Source of the DNA: Sulfotelmatobacter sp963788225 | GTDB taxonomy: Bacteria; Acidobacteriota; Terriglobia; Terriglobales; Acidobacteriaceae | Direction of reading: 5' to 3' | Assembly: GCA_963788225.1 (NCBI GenBank) | Contig: CAWBGI010000003.1 | Location: forward strand, 558,001-622,000 | Length of the DNA: 64,000 bases | In this document: positions 1 to 8,755 of the stretch, in pieces | Layout: every line of letters begins with the position of its first letter | Position numbering within the stretch: the stretch's first letter is position 1 | Made by a program: the position numbers and the translations under genes | Notes under the pieces: generated by a model | What the model was told of the DNA's origin: nothing | Database searches by the model: none | Seen by the model: the letters and a program-made list of their open reading frames with translations, nothing else

Positions 1-1182
1 GAAAGTGATCACAGGCTCGGCGCGCAGCGGGAGCAGATACGCATTCACGTTGTTCAACCCCTTGGCAATGTAGCTCTCTCCCTTATGCGTCGCGATGTAC
101 CAGATATTTCCCGCAGGATCTTTCACGCTGCCTGAGCGCTCGCCGTACTCCTGGTCTCGCGGCTCGTCGATCAAGGTCGCTCCCGCGGCCAGAGCTTTCT
201 CGAAGACCGCATCCGCATCTTCCACATAAATGTGCAGTGCATGAGTTTTCGGTGTGCCCCGGAACTCGCGACCCGGAATGCCTCCGCCCACCATCAGCAT
301 CGAGTCGCCAATCCGCACCTCGCCGTGAAGCCCGCCCGCAGGTGCCACGGTGCGGAACGTCTCCTCACCCCCGAACGCTTCTTTTGTGAACTCCAGCAAC
401 GCAGGCCCGTCCTCGGCGACCAGATATGGCGTCACCGTGTGGAAGCCGCGGGGAATTGGATCGACCGCGGGCTTCTTGCTCGCAGTATTTTTCGTCGTCG
501 CATTCATCCGCCGGTGCATCTCCTCGACCGGCATTTCTTCCGTCATCGTGGATACACTCCACAGGTATCCGAAGGGATCCTGCAGCGTTCCTTCGCGATG
601 CCCGTAAAATTGATTGGCGATCGGAACCACGGTCTTGGCCCCGGCGCCGATCGCATGGGCGAAGAATTTGTCCACGTCTGGAACATCTAGCGACATCATC
701 ACTGGGGAATTTCCCAGAGTCTCCGGACTGAACCGGCCTCCCTCCGGCCATTCCTCCGTCAGGAAGATCACCGAGTCGCCAATCTTGATTTCAGCGTGCG
801 GGATCCCGCTTTCGAGTTCGAACCGGAATGTTTCCTTCGCGCCGAATGCCTGCTTGTAGAACGCAATGGCCTTGGCGGCGTCTTTGAAAGTTAATCTTGG
901 GCTTGCGCTCACGTGAACGGCTGCAACGGGTTCGGCAACGGTGCTCATGGTTTTTCTCCCTTCCATTAATTCGGACTTAAGTCTTTGCTTGAATTCTTCG
1001 CGCGGCAGGTCGCGCAAGTAAGCCGCCACGCGCACCAGCGGCTCGACGGCTGCATCTACCTTTGGAGGCTTGCCGTCCGACTCCGCCAGCGAAGCCTCTA
1101 CGGCGCGGTTCAGTTGCTCGATCTGCTTGGCGTCGTTATTTCGCGGATCGTTTTTCCCTTGCCCCAGAGAGCGCTTAGGCAT
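1..1182 (-). CDS. Multi-domain VOC (glyoxalase/PhnB-like) protein with N-terminal extension, partial at window edge
   Basis: The open frame runs from an ATG at 1182 off the left edge (394 codons seen, no stop). Residues about 1-78 are a charged helical-looking stretch with the phrase AYLRDLPREEFKQRLKSEL. Two VOC domains follow, at about 88-220 and 240-365, each with the pattern of a short helix such as AIAFYKQAFGA followed by DPFGYLW or DPAGNIW. A third VOC domain seems to begin at the edge (VNAYLLPLRAEPVITF). The start overlaps the sigma-factor stop by 8 bases, so translational coupling is likely. An internal ATG at 948 is preceded by GGGAGAAAAACC and could give a VOC-only product. PhnB-like VOC proteins bind small ligands or metals; no substrate can be named. 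The N-terminal part may serve the sigma factor, which is inference. Confidence 0.8.
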   Translation of the reverse strand, partial: MPKRSLGQGKNDPRNNDAKQIEQLNRAVEASLAESDGKPPKVDAAVEPLVRVAAYLRDLPREEFKQRLKSELMEGRKTMSTVAEPVAAVHVSASPRLTFKDAAKAIAFYKQAFGAKETFRFELESGIPHAEIKIGDSVIFLTEEWPEGGRFSPETLGNSPVMMSLDVPDVDKFFAHAIGAGAKTVVPIANQFYGHREGTLQDPFGYLWSVSTMTEEMPVEEMHRRMNATTKNTASKKPAVDPIPRGFHTVTPYLVAEDGPALLEFTKEAFGGEETFRTVAPAGGLHGEVRIGDSMLMVGGGIPGREFRGTPKTHALHIYVEDADAVFEKALAAGATLIDEPRDQEYGERSGSVKDPAGNIWYIATHKGESYIAKGLNNVNAYLLPLRAEPVITF

Positions 1183-1741
1183 CGGCACCCTCCATGCGCG
1201 CCCGCAGGCTGCTCAATGCGCGGAATTGCAACTGCTTCACTGCGCCTTCGGTCTTGCGAATCTCCCGCGCCACTTCCTTAATGCTTTTCTGCTCCACGAA
1301 TCGCAACACCACTACGCGCCGCTGCTCCGCCGGCAAGGTCTCGACCAGGCGAAACAAAGTGGCTCGCCGCTCCACTTCTTCGTATTCCACACTCTTTGCT
1401 GCTGCGGACTCCAGCAACTCCGGTTCGTCCGCCACCTGTTCCCGGCTAGTACGCTGCCAGCGGTCCGAAATTAAATTCGCGGCAATCCGATAGAGCCATG
1501 CCGCAAACGGAATCCCCCGCCACTCGAAGCGCTTCAAGTTGGCCAGCGCATGATGAAATACCTCGGAGGTCAAATCCTCAGTTTCCGTGCGATTTTCCAC
1601 CCGCCGCACCACGTACGCGTACACGCGCTCGAAATTGTTCTCATAAAGCTCGGCGAAGCGCGCAGGGTCCTTCTGCGCCGCCTCGATCAGAAGCCGCTCG
1701 TCCGCTTGGCGTTCTTTGTTCTGAGCCGTCAGAACCTTCAA
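1175..1741 (-). CDS. ECF-type RNA polymerase sigma factor (RpoE-like)
   Basis: 188 residues, the usual ECF length. Region 2 is visible at about 30-100 (ELYENNFERVYAYVVRR, then the TEDLTSEVF and WLYRIAANLISD motifs of regions 2.1-2.4). Region 4 is at about 125-180 (LPAEQRRVVVLRFVEQKS, then an HTH in EVAREIRKTEGAVKQLQFRAL). It redirects RNA polymerase to a specific promoter set. No classical membrane anti-sigma factor adjoins it. The gene downstream overlaps by 8 bases and encodes the VOC protein with an unexplained N-terminal domain, making that protein the candidate partner. Confidence 0.93.
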   Translation of the reverse strand: MKVLTAQNKERQADERLLIEAAQKDPARFAELYENNFERVYAYVVRRVENRTETEDLTSEVFHHALANLKRFEWRGIPFAAWLYRIAANLISDRWQRTSREQVADEPELLESAAAKSVEYEEVERRATLFRLVETLPAEQRRVVVLRFVEQKSIKEVAREIRKTEGAVKQLQFRALSSLRARMEGADA

Positions 1742-1817
1742 CGGATTCTCCGCGCGGAGTAGTGTTACACAGGGATAACGGGTGAAAGTGGAAAAAGGTT
1801 ACGGATGAAAATCGAGC

Positions 1818-2660
1818 CTACGCCGGAACTGAATTGTCGGCGTAGTACAAATCCTCGATAGCCTTGTGCACCTGCCCCGACACCGCTTCCAAATCCCGCA
1901 TCTTCAGTCCCACGGTCGAGATCGGCTTGCCCACGCGCATCTCCAGCGGACGGCATTTGATGTGGTAGGTGTTCATCGGCAGCAGTTCGTAGGTCCCCAC
2001 CAGCGCGATTGGCACAATATCCACCTGCGCTTTGATGGCGAGAAAAAAAGCTCCCGGCAGAAAGGGTTTGATCTCGCCGTCGGGAGTGCGTCCGCCCTCG
2101 GGATAGATAACGAGCGGCATGCCGCCCTTCAGACTTTTCACCGCCGAACGGATAGCCGCAATCGAATTGGTCGGCTTCTGCTGGTCGATGCAGACCTGTC
2201 CCGAACGCTTCAGTTGCCAGCCCACAATTGGGTAGGACAACAATTCTTTCTTGAAGACGATGCGGAATTGAAAGGGAAGGTGAACGTAGAGGACCGGAAT
2301 GTCGAAGGCTGAGGCGTGATTCACCGCGTAGACGTGGGGTTTCGAAATATCGATCTTGTCGAGGCCCGTGACCTTCACCGGGGAGAAGATCGTCTTCATA
2401 ATGAGCCATGACCAGGATCGCGAAAACCAATGCAGACGGCGGCCGGTTTTGTCGAATAGTCCGCCGGGGAGCGCCAGCAGTCCCAGAACCAGGGTGTAGA
2501 ACCAGATCAGGGGATCAAGAATCAGATACGATCGCAGCCGGCTCAACCAGCCGTAGTGCCCCCCAGGAATTGCGTGCGGACTCTGGCGCGGCTCAGCCTT
2601 CGGCGCTGCCTGTGCGCCGCTTTCTACTTCCACGGATGATGACGAATTCACTTCCTGCAC
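1818..2660 (-). CDS. plsC: 1-acyl-sn-glycerol-3-phosphate acyltransferase
   Basis: 280 residues. It transfers an acyl chain to lysophosphatidic acid in phospholipid synthesis at the inner membrane. The acyltransferase catalytic box H-x4-D is seen in NHASAFD (about residue 115). The glycerophosphate-binding motif is in YPEGGRTPDGE (about 188-198). A hydrophobic segment at about 50-70 (LIWFYTLVLGLLALPGG) is the membrane anchor. The first 35 residues are polar and low in complexity, so a later start is possible. It follows folC by 38 bases on the same strand and is likely part of an accD-folC-plsC transcription unit. Confidence 0.9.
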   Translation of the reverse strand: MQEVNSSSSVEVESGAQAAPKAEPRQSPHAIPGGHYGWLSRLRSYLILDPLIWFYTLVLGLLALPGGLFDKTGRRLHWFSRSWSWLIMKTIFSPVKVTGLDKIDISKPHVYAVNHASAFDIPVLYVHLPFQFRIVFKKELLSYPIVGWQLKRSGQVCIDQQKPTNSIAAIRSAVKSLKGGMPLVIYPEGGRTPDGEIKPFLPGAFFLAIKAQVDIVPIALVGTYELLPMNTYHIKCRPLEMRVGKPISTVGLKMRDLEAVSGQVHKAIEDLYYADNSVPA

Positions 2661-2698
2661 ACTTCCATTCTAGGGCAAAACCGTTCGCGGGCGCAGTT

Positions 2699-4111
2699 TC
2701 AGAGTTCAGCCCCAACGCTGCGCATTACCTCGCCCACCAGATAAATCGAGCCGGTGATTACAACAACTGTCCCCGGCTTGGCGATCACTCGAGCCCGTTT
2801 CACGGCGCAGTGCGCATCTTCCACCGCTTCAATCTCAACGCCGGTGCGGGCGGCCGCCTGCTGAATCTCGTCCGGCGATGCCGCCCGCGGATTTTGCGGC
2901 TGGGTCGCGATCACTCGCTCCGCCAGCGGGAACAGGATCTCCGTCATCTCTGAAATTGCCTTATCCCGCATGGCGCCGAAAACAAAAATCAGTGGGCGGT
3001 CTTCATACCGCTCCGAAAGGGCCGAACGCAAAGCCCACGCGCCCGCGGGATTGTGCGCCACATCGATGACCATCTCAGGCCAGCCGGGCCGCGCCGCGAT
3101 GACCTGAAACCGCCCCGGCCAGTGGGTCTCGCGAATTCCACGCTCGATGCTCTTCGCAGTGATGCCCCTGAACCCCTGCTCATTCAACTCAACTGCCGTC
3201 GCGACCGCCAAAGCTACATTGCGCAACTGATGGCGGCCGACGAGCGGCGTCTCCACGAGAATCTGCTCTCCCACGGCTTCCAACGTATAACGATAGATGT
3301 ATTCCTTTGCGCTCTCTGCGTCTTCCTTGGCGACCTTTGCGGTTAAGAGCTTTTGGCTTTCCTCGGTACTCGGTACTCGGTACTCGGTACTAATGAGAGG
3401 CGGCACATAAGGAACCGCATTCACCGCCCGCGCCCCCAGTTCCAGGATCGTATTCCCAATCACGTCATTGGCCTCAGGCTGTTGCGGCAGCGTGACCACC
3501 GCTCCGCCCGGACGAATAATCCCCACCTTCTCGCGCGCAATCTCGCCCACCGTATTTCCAAGAAATTTCTGATGATCCAGAGAAATGTCGGTAATCACGC
3601 TAACGAGCGGGTCAACCACATTCGTCGCATCCAGGCGGCCTCCCATGCCAACTTCAAGCACTGCGAGGTCTAACTTCTCCCGCGCGAAATGCTCGAACGC
3701 GATTGCAGTCATCATTTCAAAAAAGCTGGGATGCCACGGCAGCTCGGCTCGGCCCACCAGCTTTTCCGCAACTCGATCAACCTTGGTGTGCAGCGATGCA
3801 AAATCGTCGTCGCTGATCTCGATGCCGTTCACCCGAATCCGCTCATTGATCCGCACCAGGTGCGGCGAGGTGTACAACCCCGTTTTCAACCCCGATGCCC
3901 GCAGGATGGAAGCCAGGGTCGCGGCAGTTGAACCTTTGCCGTTCGTCCCTGCGACCAGCACGCTCGGAAAACGGCGCTCAGGATGATCGAGCGCCCGCAA
4001 GAGCACCCGCATGTGCGCGAGATCGAACTTGTGCGACGGAGTTTGGGCCAGTTCGTGGCCTAGCGCGAACATTCGTGCCACTGCGGTTTCGTAGGAAGTG
4101 AGAATAGCCAT
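2699..4111 (-). CDS. folC: Folylpolyglutamate synthase / dihydrofolate synthase
   Basis: 470 residues, Mur-ligase family, longer than the usual 420-430. It adds glutamate to dihydropteroate or folates in the cytoplasm. The ATP P-loop AGTNGKGST is at 54-62, with the family motifs TSPHLVRINERIR (81-93) and EVGMGGRLDATN (153-164). The C-terminal ligase domain has DVAHNPAGAWAL. Residues about 240-274 do not fit the family. They are encoded by a 7-bp tandem repeat (CTCGGTA x4 on the plus strand) followed by a copy of an intergenic repeat (AAAGGTCGCCAAGGAAGACG-type). The frame stays open, so the product is probably functional with an extra surface loop between the two domains. It lies downstream of accD. 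Confidence 0.93.
   Translation of the reverse strand: MAILTSYETAVARMFALGHELAQTPSHKFDLAHMRVLLRALDHPERRFPSVLVAGTNGKGSTAATLASILRASGLKTGLYTSPHLVRINERIRVNGIEISDDDFASLHTKVDRVAEKLVGRAELPWHPSFFEMMTAIAFEHFAREKLDLAVLEVGMGGRLDATNVVDPLVSVITDISLDHQKFLGNTVGEIAREKVGIIRPGGAVVTLPQQPEANDVIGNTILELGARAVNAVPYVPPLISTEYRVPSTEESQKLLTAKVAKEDAESAKEYIYRYTLEAVGEQILVETPLVGRHQLRNVALAVATAVELNEQGFRGITAKSIERGIRETHWPGRFQVIAARPGWPEMVIDVAHNPAGAWALRSALSERYEDRPLIFVFGAMRDKAISEMTEILFPLAERVIATQPQNPRAASPDEIQQAAARTGVEIEAVEDAHCAVKRARVIAKPGTVVVITGSIYLVGEVMRSVGAEL
3290..3394 (-). repeat. Repeat-derived in-frame insertion in folC
   Basis: About 105 bases inside folC encode a segment with no counterpart in the FolC family as I know it. 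It begins with four tandem copies of a 7-bp unit at 3363-3390. It continues with sequence of the kind seen between genes elsewhere in this window (compare 19456-19539, 25305-25440 and 53098-53230, which share the CCGC-AGAGGACGCC-AAGGACGC theme). Length is compatible with the frame. Confidence 0.7.
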
Positions 4112-4275
4112 CAGCCGTCAGCGGTCAGCCATCAGCCGTCAGTTATCAGCTTGTCGCATCAGATTACCAGCCTAAGAACTGGAGGAAAAAGGCAGGAATC
4201 GCCAGAGCGATAAAAACCGCTGAACCGCCGCTGGGATTGGTCTAGCTGACGGCTGATGGCTGATGGCTGACAGCT
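4112..4275. repeat. Inverted repeat between accD and folC (CAGCCGTCAGC family)
   Basis: 4112-4150 carries tandem CATCAGCCGTCAG-type units and 4242-4275 carries their reverse complement (GCTGACGGCTGATGGCTGATG), separated by about 90 bases. The right arm lies inside the end of accD and encodes its last residues (HQPSAVS). The two arms could form a long stem in the accD-folC transcript. Confidence 0.75.
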
Positions 4276-5114
4276 GTACTCATAAAATCCAGCGCCCGAG
4301 CGATGTATGGCTTGAGTTCTTTCCGATGCACCACCGCATCCAGCATTCCATGCTCCAGCAAAAACTCGCTGCGCTGAAATCCCGCCGGCAGTTTCTGGCG
4401 GATCGTCTGCTCGATGACCCGCGGCCCGGCAAACCCAATCAGAGCGCCGGGTTCGGCAATATTCAAATCGCCCAGCATGGCAAATGATGCCGTCACTCCG
4501 CCAGTGGTCGGGTCGGTCAACAAAGAAATATAAGGGACCTTCGCCTTATCCAATTTCGCGAGCGCCGCCGATATCTTGGCAAGCTGCATGAGGCTGATTA
4601 CGCCCTCCATCATCCGCGCCCCGCCCGAAGCCGACACAATAATCAGCGGCGTCTTCGAATCCACCGCGCGTTCGACCGCCCGCGTGATCATCTCGCCTAC
4701 CACTGCTCCCATGCTGCCGCCGATGAAGGCATATTCCATTACGCTGGCGATCACAGGCCGGCCGAGCAGTTTGCCCTGCGCGTTGATTACGGCATCTTTC
4801 AATCCCGTATCGTGTTCCGCCTGCCGCAACCGGGACGAGTACGCCTTCAAATCTACAAACTTGAGAGGGTCGGTCGACGAGAGATTCCCATCAAACGTTT
4901 CGTATTGATTCTCATCCAGCAGCAGCGCCAGCCGCGTGCGGGCATCGATGCGAAAGTGCTTTTCGCACTTCGGGCACACGTTCAAATTCTCTTCCAGATC
5001 TTTTTTCCAGATGATCTGCCGGCAGCTCTCACACTTCACCCACAAGCCCTCAGTGCGGACCGTCTTCTTCCCCGAATTGTCCAGGTCCCCGGATTCGCGC
5101 TTGAACCAAGCCAT
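4242..5114 (-). CDS. accD: Acetyl-CoA carboxylase carboxyltransferase, beta subunit
   Basis: 290 residues. With AccA it moves the carboxyl group from carboxybiotin to acetyl-CoA to make malonyl-CoA, the first step of fatty-acid synthesis. The N-terminal zinc ribbon has four Cys (C28, C31, C47, C50). The crotonase-like core shows FIGGSMGAVVGEMITRA, SGGARMMEG and LTDPTTGGVTASFA (oxyanion-hole glycines). The last residues (STAVSHQPSAVS) are encoded by a dispersed palindromic repeat, so the native stop has been replaced by repeat sequence. accC and accB are 16 kb away; accA is not in the window. Confidence 0.96.
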   Translation of the reverse strand: MAWFKRESGDLDNSGKKTVRTEGLWVKCESCRQIIWKKDLEENLNVCPKCEKHFRIDARTRLALLLDENQYETFDGNLSSTDPLKFVDLKAYSSRLRQAEHDTGLKDAVINAQGKLLGRPVIASVMEYAFIGGSMGAVVGEMITRAVERAVDSKTPLIIVSASGGARMMEGVISLMQLAKISAALAKLDKAKVPYISLLTDPTTGGVTASFAMLGDLNIAEPGALIGFAGPRVIEQTIRQKLPAGFQRSEFLLEHGMLDAVVHRKELKPYIARALDFMSTAVSHQPSAVS

Positions 5115-5117
5115 AGG

Positions 5118-5200
5118 AATTTAGCGATTGGGCGATTGTGTGATTTGGCGATTGAAAAACCAAAATCGCCCAATCACCCGATCGCACAATCGCTCAATCT
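5118..5200. repeat. Palindromic repeat, GCGATTGGGCGATTG family
   Basis: Tandem GCGATTGGGCGATTG-type units at 5121-5155 face their reverse complement (CGCCCAATCACCCGATCGC, then CAATCGCTCAATC) at 5165-5200, giving an imperfect hairpin between cobO and accD. A second copy of the family lies between secD and secF at 49475-49564. Confidence 0.8.
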
Positions 5201-5735
5201 AGTATTCGATGCCTCTCTGCGCCATCACGCCCTTTTCGTACGCGTGCTTCACTTGGCGCATCTCCGTCACCGTGTCGGCGGCCTCGACAATTGTGGGGTG
5301 TGCGTTCCTTCCCGTCAAGATGACGTGCACCATTTCCGGTTTCCTCTTCAGGCTCTCCACCACCTTGGCCGGGTCGAGCATGCCGTAGCTGATCGCATAG
5401 TTGATCTCATCCAGCACCACCAGATCCCACTCGCCCGATTGGATCGCTTTCTCGCCCTGCGCCCACGCTTCTTCCACCATCTTCACATCTTCCGGGTCGG
5501 GTTTCTCGGCGCCTACCTTCACAAATCCCCGCCCCATCTGCTTCATCACAAATTTGTCGCCGAAAGCTTTGACTGCATCCAGTTCTCCGTAGTGCCATGA
5601 GCCTTTCAGGAACTGCAACATCAGCACGCGCATGCCCTGGCCTACGGCACGCAAAGCAGTGCCCATGGCTGCGGTGGTTTTCCCCTTCCCAGGGCCGGTG
5701 TTCACGATGATGAGACCGCGGCGTACGTCAGTCAT
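5199..5735 (-). CDS. cobO: Cob(I)alamin adenosyltransferase (CobO/BtuR type)
   Basis: 178 residues from the ATG at 5735. It adenosylates corrinoids in the cytoplasm using ATP. The P-loop is NTGPGKGKTTAAMG (12-25) and the typical VLDEINYAISYGML motif is at about 105-118. The open frame continues 59 codons upstream, but that extension is encoded by a dispersed repeat (5766-5852), so I chose the start directly before TDVRRGLIIV. No other cobalamin gene is nearby, so it may serve salvage. Confidence 0.93.
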   Translation of the reverse strand: MTDVRRGLIIVNTGPGKGKTTAAMGTALRAVGQGMRVLMLQFLKGSWHYGELDAVKAFGDKFVMKQMGRGFVKVGAEKPDPEDVKMVEEAWAQGEKAIQSGEWDLVVLDEINYAISYGMLDPAKVVESLKRKPEMVHVILTGRNAHPTIVEAADTVTEMRQVKHAYEKGVMAQRGIEY

Positions 5736-5765
5736 GGTCGCAGCGCTTGATTCTACTAGAAAAAG

Positions 5766-5852
5766 CAGTGGCCAGTGATCAGTCGAACTTGTCGACCAGC
5801 TTGTCGGCAGATGGCTTTTGTTGGCCACTGACCACTGGCCGCTGACCACTAT
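5766..5852. repeat. Palindromic repeat, CAGTGGCCAGTGATCAGT family
   Basis: GCAGTGGCCAGTGATCAGTC (5766-5785) is followed by GGCCACTGACCACTGGCC and GCTGACCACT (about 5822-5850), forming an inverted repeat upstream of cobO. Related units occur at 41962-41990, 46131-46165 and 26371-26401. Confidence 0.75.
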
Positions 5853-5951
5853 TCTGTAGAATGGGAACTTTCCACGGAACTCTTGCATCCAACCTTGCGT
5901 ATCCGGGTGCAAGCAGATCTCTATCTTCTGGCAAACTGAGGAGGTCTCGTC

Positions 5952-6428
5952 GTGATCAACAAATGTGCTGTCTTGTTGTTTTGCGTGCTCGCAACCTTAC
6001 CTGCCTTTTGCGGTCAGCACGTCGCAGTTCATCCCAGACCCGGGTTCGATTCCGCCGAGCAGGAAACCATTCGCCAGATCGTTGACATGGAACGCCAGGC
6101 CAAAGAAGCCAGCCTCCATCGCGATGCCGACTTCTCCCTGCGCACCCTGGCTGAGGACTACGTCGCCATCACCCCGCTCGGCCAGGTCACTACCAAAGAA
6201 GAAACCGTTTCTGCCCGCCGCAGCGGGCAACTCCGTTATGAATCGATGAACATTACCGACATGGTGGTCCGACTCTACGGCGATACCGCGGTCGTCACCG
6301 CACGCGCAGACGTGAAAGGTCACCAGCTCGGCGAAGATTTTAGCGGACCGTATCGCTACACACGCGTTTGGGTTCGCCGTAACGGACATTGGCAAGCCGT
6401 CAGCTACCAGGCGACTGTTACACAATAA
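5952..6428 (+). CDS. Secreted SnoaL-like / DUF4440 (NTF2-fold) protein
   Basis: 158 residues, GTG start preceded by GAGGAGG. A signal peptide is visible (residues 1-21, LLFCVLATLPAFCG). The rest fits the NTF2-like cone fold: an N-terminal helix (IRQIVDMERQAKEASLHRDADF), then LAEDYVAITPLGQVTTKEE and a C-terminal strand pattern RYTRVWVRRNGHWQAVSYQAT, which is typical of DUF4440. Such proteins bind or turn over small molecules, but no substrate can be named. It is divergent from cobO and 80 bases upstream of thrS. Confidence 0.8.
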   Translation: MINKCAVLLFCVLATLPAFCGQHVAVHPRPGFDSAEQETIRQIVDMERQAKEASLHRDADFSLRTLAEDYVAITPLGQVTTKEETVSARRSGQLRYESMNITDMVVRLYGDTAVVTARADVKGHQLGEDFSGPYRYTRVWVRRNGHWQAVSYQATVTQ

Positions 6429-6508
6429 GCGCGGGCTAAGCCCGGTTTGACCCTCTCCAATCCCTCCAATAAACTGAAATATTCACTACACGTGTAGGTT
6501 CCAACTTT

Positions 6509-8455
6509 ATGGCAGACAGTATTCATGTGAAGCTTCCGGATGGAAGTGTGAAGGACGTTCCCAAGGGAACGACTGCGCTCGACATTGCGAAGTCCATTAG
6601 CCCACGGCTGGCTGATGCGGCTTTGGCGGCCAAAACCAACGGCGACCTCATCGATCTCACGCGTCCTCTGGAAAGAGACACCGATCTGCGTCTTTTGACC
6701 GACAAAGATCCTGAAGCGCTGGAGGTTTACCGGCATTCGTCCGCGCACCTGCTGGCGGCGGCGGTGCTCGAGCTTTTTCCAGAGACCAAGCTCGGCCACG
6801 GTCCGGCGACCGAGGGTGGATTTTTCTATGACTTCTATCGGCCTACCGCTTTCACTCCGGAAGATCTGGAAAAAATCGAGAAGAAGATGCAGGAACTGGT
6901 GCAGCAGAACATTCCTTATGCGCGCGAGTTTCTGCCTCGCGACCAGGGCCTGGCGGAGTTCAAAAAAGAAGGCGACTTCATGAAGTGCCATTTCATCGAG
7001 CAGTTCACCAAGCCCGATGAAAAAATTTCGATCTACCGCACCGGCAAGTTCACCGATTTCTGCCGCGGGCCGCACGTCCCATCAACCGGCAAGATCAAGG
7101 CGTTCAAGCTGCTCAACATCGCGGGAGCGTACTGGCTCGGTGATGAAAAAAATCAGCAACTGCAGCGCATTTACGGAACTTCGTTTTTCTCGAAGAAAGA
7201 TCTCGATGCGCACATGCAGCAGGTGGAAGAGGCCAAGAAGCGCGACCATCGCGTGCTGGGCCAGCAGCTCGATTTGTTTTCGATTCAGGAACTGGCTGGG
7301 CCGGGGCTGATCTTCTGGCATCCCAAGGGCGGCATCATCCGCAAACAGATGGAAGACTGGATGCGCGAGCAGTATCTGAAGCGCGGCTACGCGCTGGTTT
7401 ACACGCCGCATGTGGCGCGGCGCCAGTTGTTCTTTACCTCGGGACACGAAGGTTATTACTCGCAGAACATGTTCGACGCCATGGAACTTGACGACGCCGA
7501 ATACCGGCTGAAGCCGATGAATTGTCCCGGCCACATTCTGATTTATCGGGATTCCTTGAAGTCATATCGCGACCTGCCGGTGCGACTGGGCGAGCTGGGA
7601 ACGGTCTATCGCTACGAGCGCTCAGGAGTGATGCACGGCCTATTGCGCGTGCGCGGCTTTACGCAAGATGACTCGCACATTTTCTGCACGCCGGAGCAGG
7701 TCGAAGGCGAGATTACCGGTTGTCTCGACTTCGCGCTGGATGTGCTGAAGGATTTTGGTTTCGATCAGTTCCAGACTGAGCTTTCAACCTGGGATCCCAA
7801 CGACCGCAAGAATTTTGTGGGCAGCGAAGAGCAGTGGATCAACGCCACCCAGTCGCTGGAGAACGTGCTCAAACGCAAGAATGTTGAATTCAAGACCATG
7901 CCCGGCGAGGCGGCATTTTACGGCCCGAAGATCGACATCAAGCTGGTGGATGCGATCGGGCGGCTGTGGCAGCTCTCGACGGTGCAGGTCGACTTCAACC
8001 TGCCGCAGCGTTTCGGCTTAGAGTATGTGGCGGAAGATGGTTCACGCAAGCAGCCGGTAATGGTGCATCGCGCGCTGTTCGGATCGATCGAGCGCTTCTT
8101 CGGCGTGCTCATCGAGCACTACGCGGGGGCGTTTCCGGTGTGGCTGTCGCCGGTGCAGGCGGTAATGATCCCCATCAGCGAGCGGCACGCGGAGTACGCG
8201 AACAAAGTTGCGGACCAACTGAAAGCCATCGGCGTGCGCGTGGAGGTAGACGCGCGCAACGAGAAGATGAATGCCAAGATCCGCGAGCATGCCATGCAGA
8301 AAGTGCCATTCCTGCTGGTGGTCGGAGACAAAGAGGCGGAAGCCGGCAAGGTGAACGTGCGCACGCGCGGGAAAGAGAAGACTGAGGACATGGCGGCTGC
8401 TGACTTCGTGGAGAAGATCAAAAAGCTGATTGCGGAGAAGAGTGCGGGACTCTAG
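6509..8455 (+). CDS. thrS: Threonyl-tRNA synthetase
   Basis: 648 residues, normal full length. The TGS domain is at 1-62. The editing domain has HSSAHLLAAAVLELF (HxxxH, about 75-90). The class II catalytic core shows motif 1, MNCPGHILIY (zinc Cys), motif 2 RYERSGVMHGLLRVRGFTQDD, and motif 3 HRALFGSIERFFGVLIEH. The C-terminal anticodon-binding domain has QAVMIPISERHAEYA. It charges tRNA-Thr. No T-box-like leader is obvious in the 80 bases upstream. No repeat insertion is seen, in contrast to tilS, tgt and mnmG. Confidence 0.98.
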   Translation: MADSIHVKLPDGSVKDVPKGTTALDIAKSISPRLADAALAAKTNGDLIDLTRPLERDTDLRLLTDKDPEALEVYRHSSAHLLAAAVLELFPETKLGHGPATEGGFFYDFYRPTAFTPEDLEKIEKKMQELVQQNIPYAREFLPRDQGLAEFKKEGDFMKCHFIEQFTKPDEKISIYRTGKFTDFCRGPHVPSTGKIKAFKLLNIAGAYWLGDEKNQQLQRIYGTSFFSKKDLDAHMQQVEEAKKRDHRVLGQQLDLFSIQELAGPGLIFWHPKGGIIRKQMEDWMREQYLKRGYALVYTPHVARRQLFFTSGHEGYYSQNMFDAMELDDAEYRLKPMNCPGHILIYRDSLKSYRDLPVRLGELGTVYRYERSGVMHGLLRVRGFTQDDSHIFCTPEQVEGEITGCLDFALDVLKDFGFDQFQTELSTWDPNDRKNFVGSEEQWINATQSLENVLKRKNVEFKTMPGEAAFYGPKIDIKLVDAIGRLWQLSTVQVDFNLPQRFGLEYVAEDGSRKQPVMVHRALFGSIERFFGVLIEHYAGAFPVWLSPVQAVMIPISERHAEYANKVADQLKAIGVRVEVDARNEKMNAKIREHAMQKVPFLLVVGDKEAEAGKVNVRTRGKEKTEDMAAADFVEKIKKLIAEKSAGL

Positions 8456-8468
8456 TGGGTCGTTTGAA

Positions 8469-8747
8469 TCAGTCGGATTTGCTTGAACGGCCAGCAGCGC
8501 CGAAACCGCCGCCGACGCCTCCCTCGCCGGTGGTCGCTGCAACGAGTACTTTGTGGGAGACATCGACTTTGTATTGCTTGCGGCGTTCAAAACTCTCAGA
8601 CGGAACGGAGATTACCGCGACATGCTCGTCGGCGATCTTGGTTTGGCGGTGTGCGGATTGGCGCGCATGCTCGGCGTCAGCCGCTCCGTGATGGACACTA
8701 GTGATTCGGCCCGATCGCACATCGTAAGCCACGTAGGCGGTTGTCAT
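8469..8747 (-). CDS. Small hypothetical protein
   Basis: 92 residues, not recognised. It begins MTTAYVAYDVRSGRITSVHHGA and has a Gly-rich end (GEGGVGGGFGAAG). No signal peptide, membrane segment or Cys pairs are seen. It starts 8 bases after the stop of the gene at 8756-9103 on the same strand, so the two are probably co-transcribed. It converges on thrS. Confidence 0.55.
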   Translation of the reverse strand: MTTAYVAYDVRSGRITSVHHGAADAEHARQSAHRQTKIADEHVAVISVPSESFERRKQYKVDVSHKVLVAATTGEGGVGGGFGAAGRSSKSD

Positions 8748-8755
8748 GGCAGCTC

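Noticed and set aside
5736..5912. Longer N-terminus for CobO
   Set aside because: Encoded by a dispersed repeat and not in the family; ATG at 5735 fits known length.
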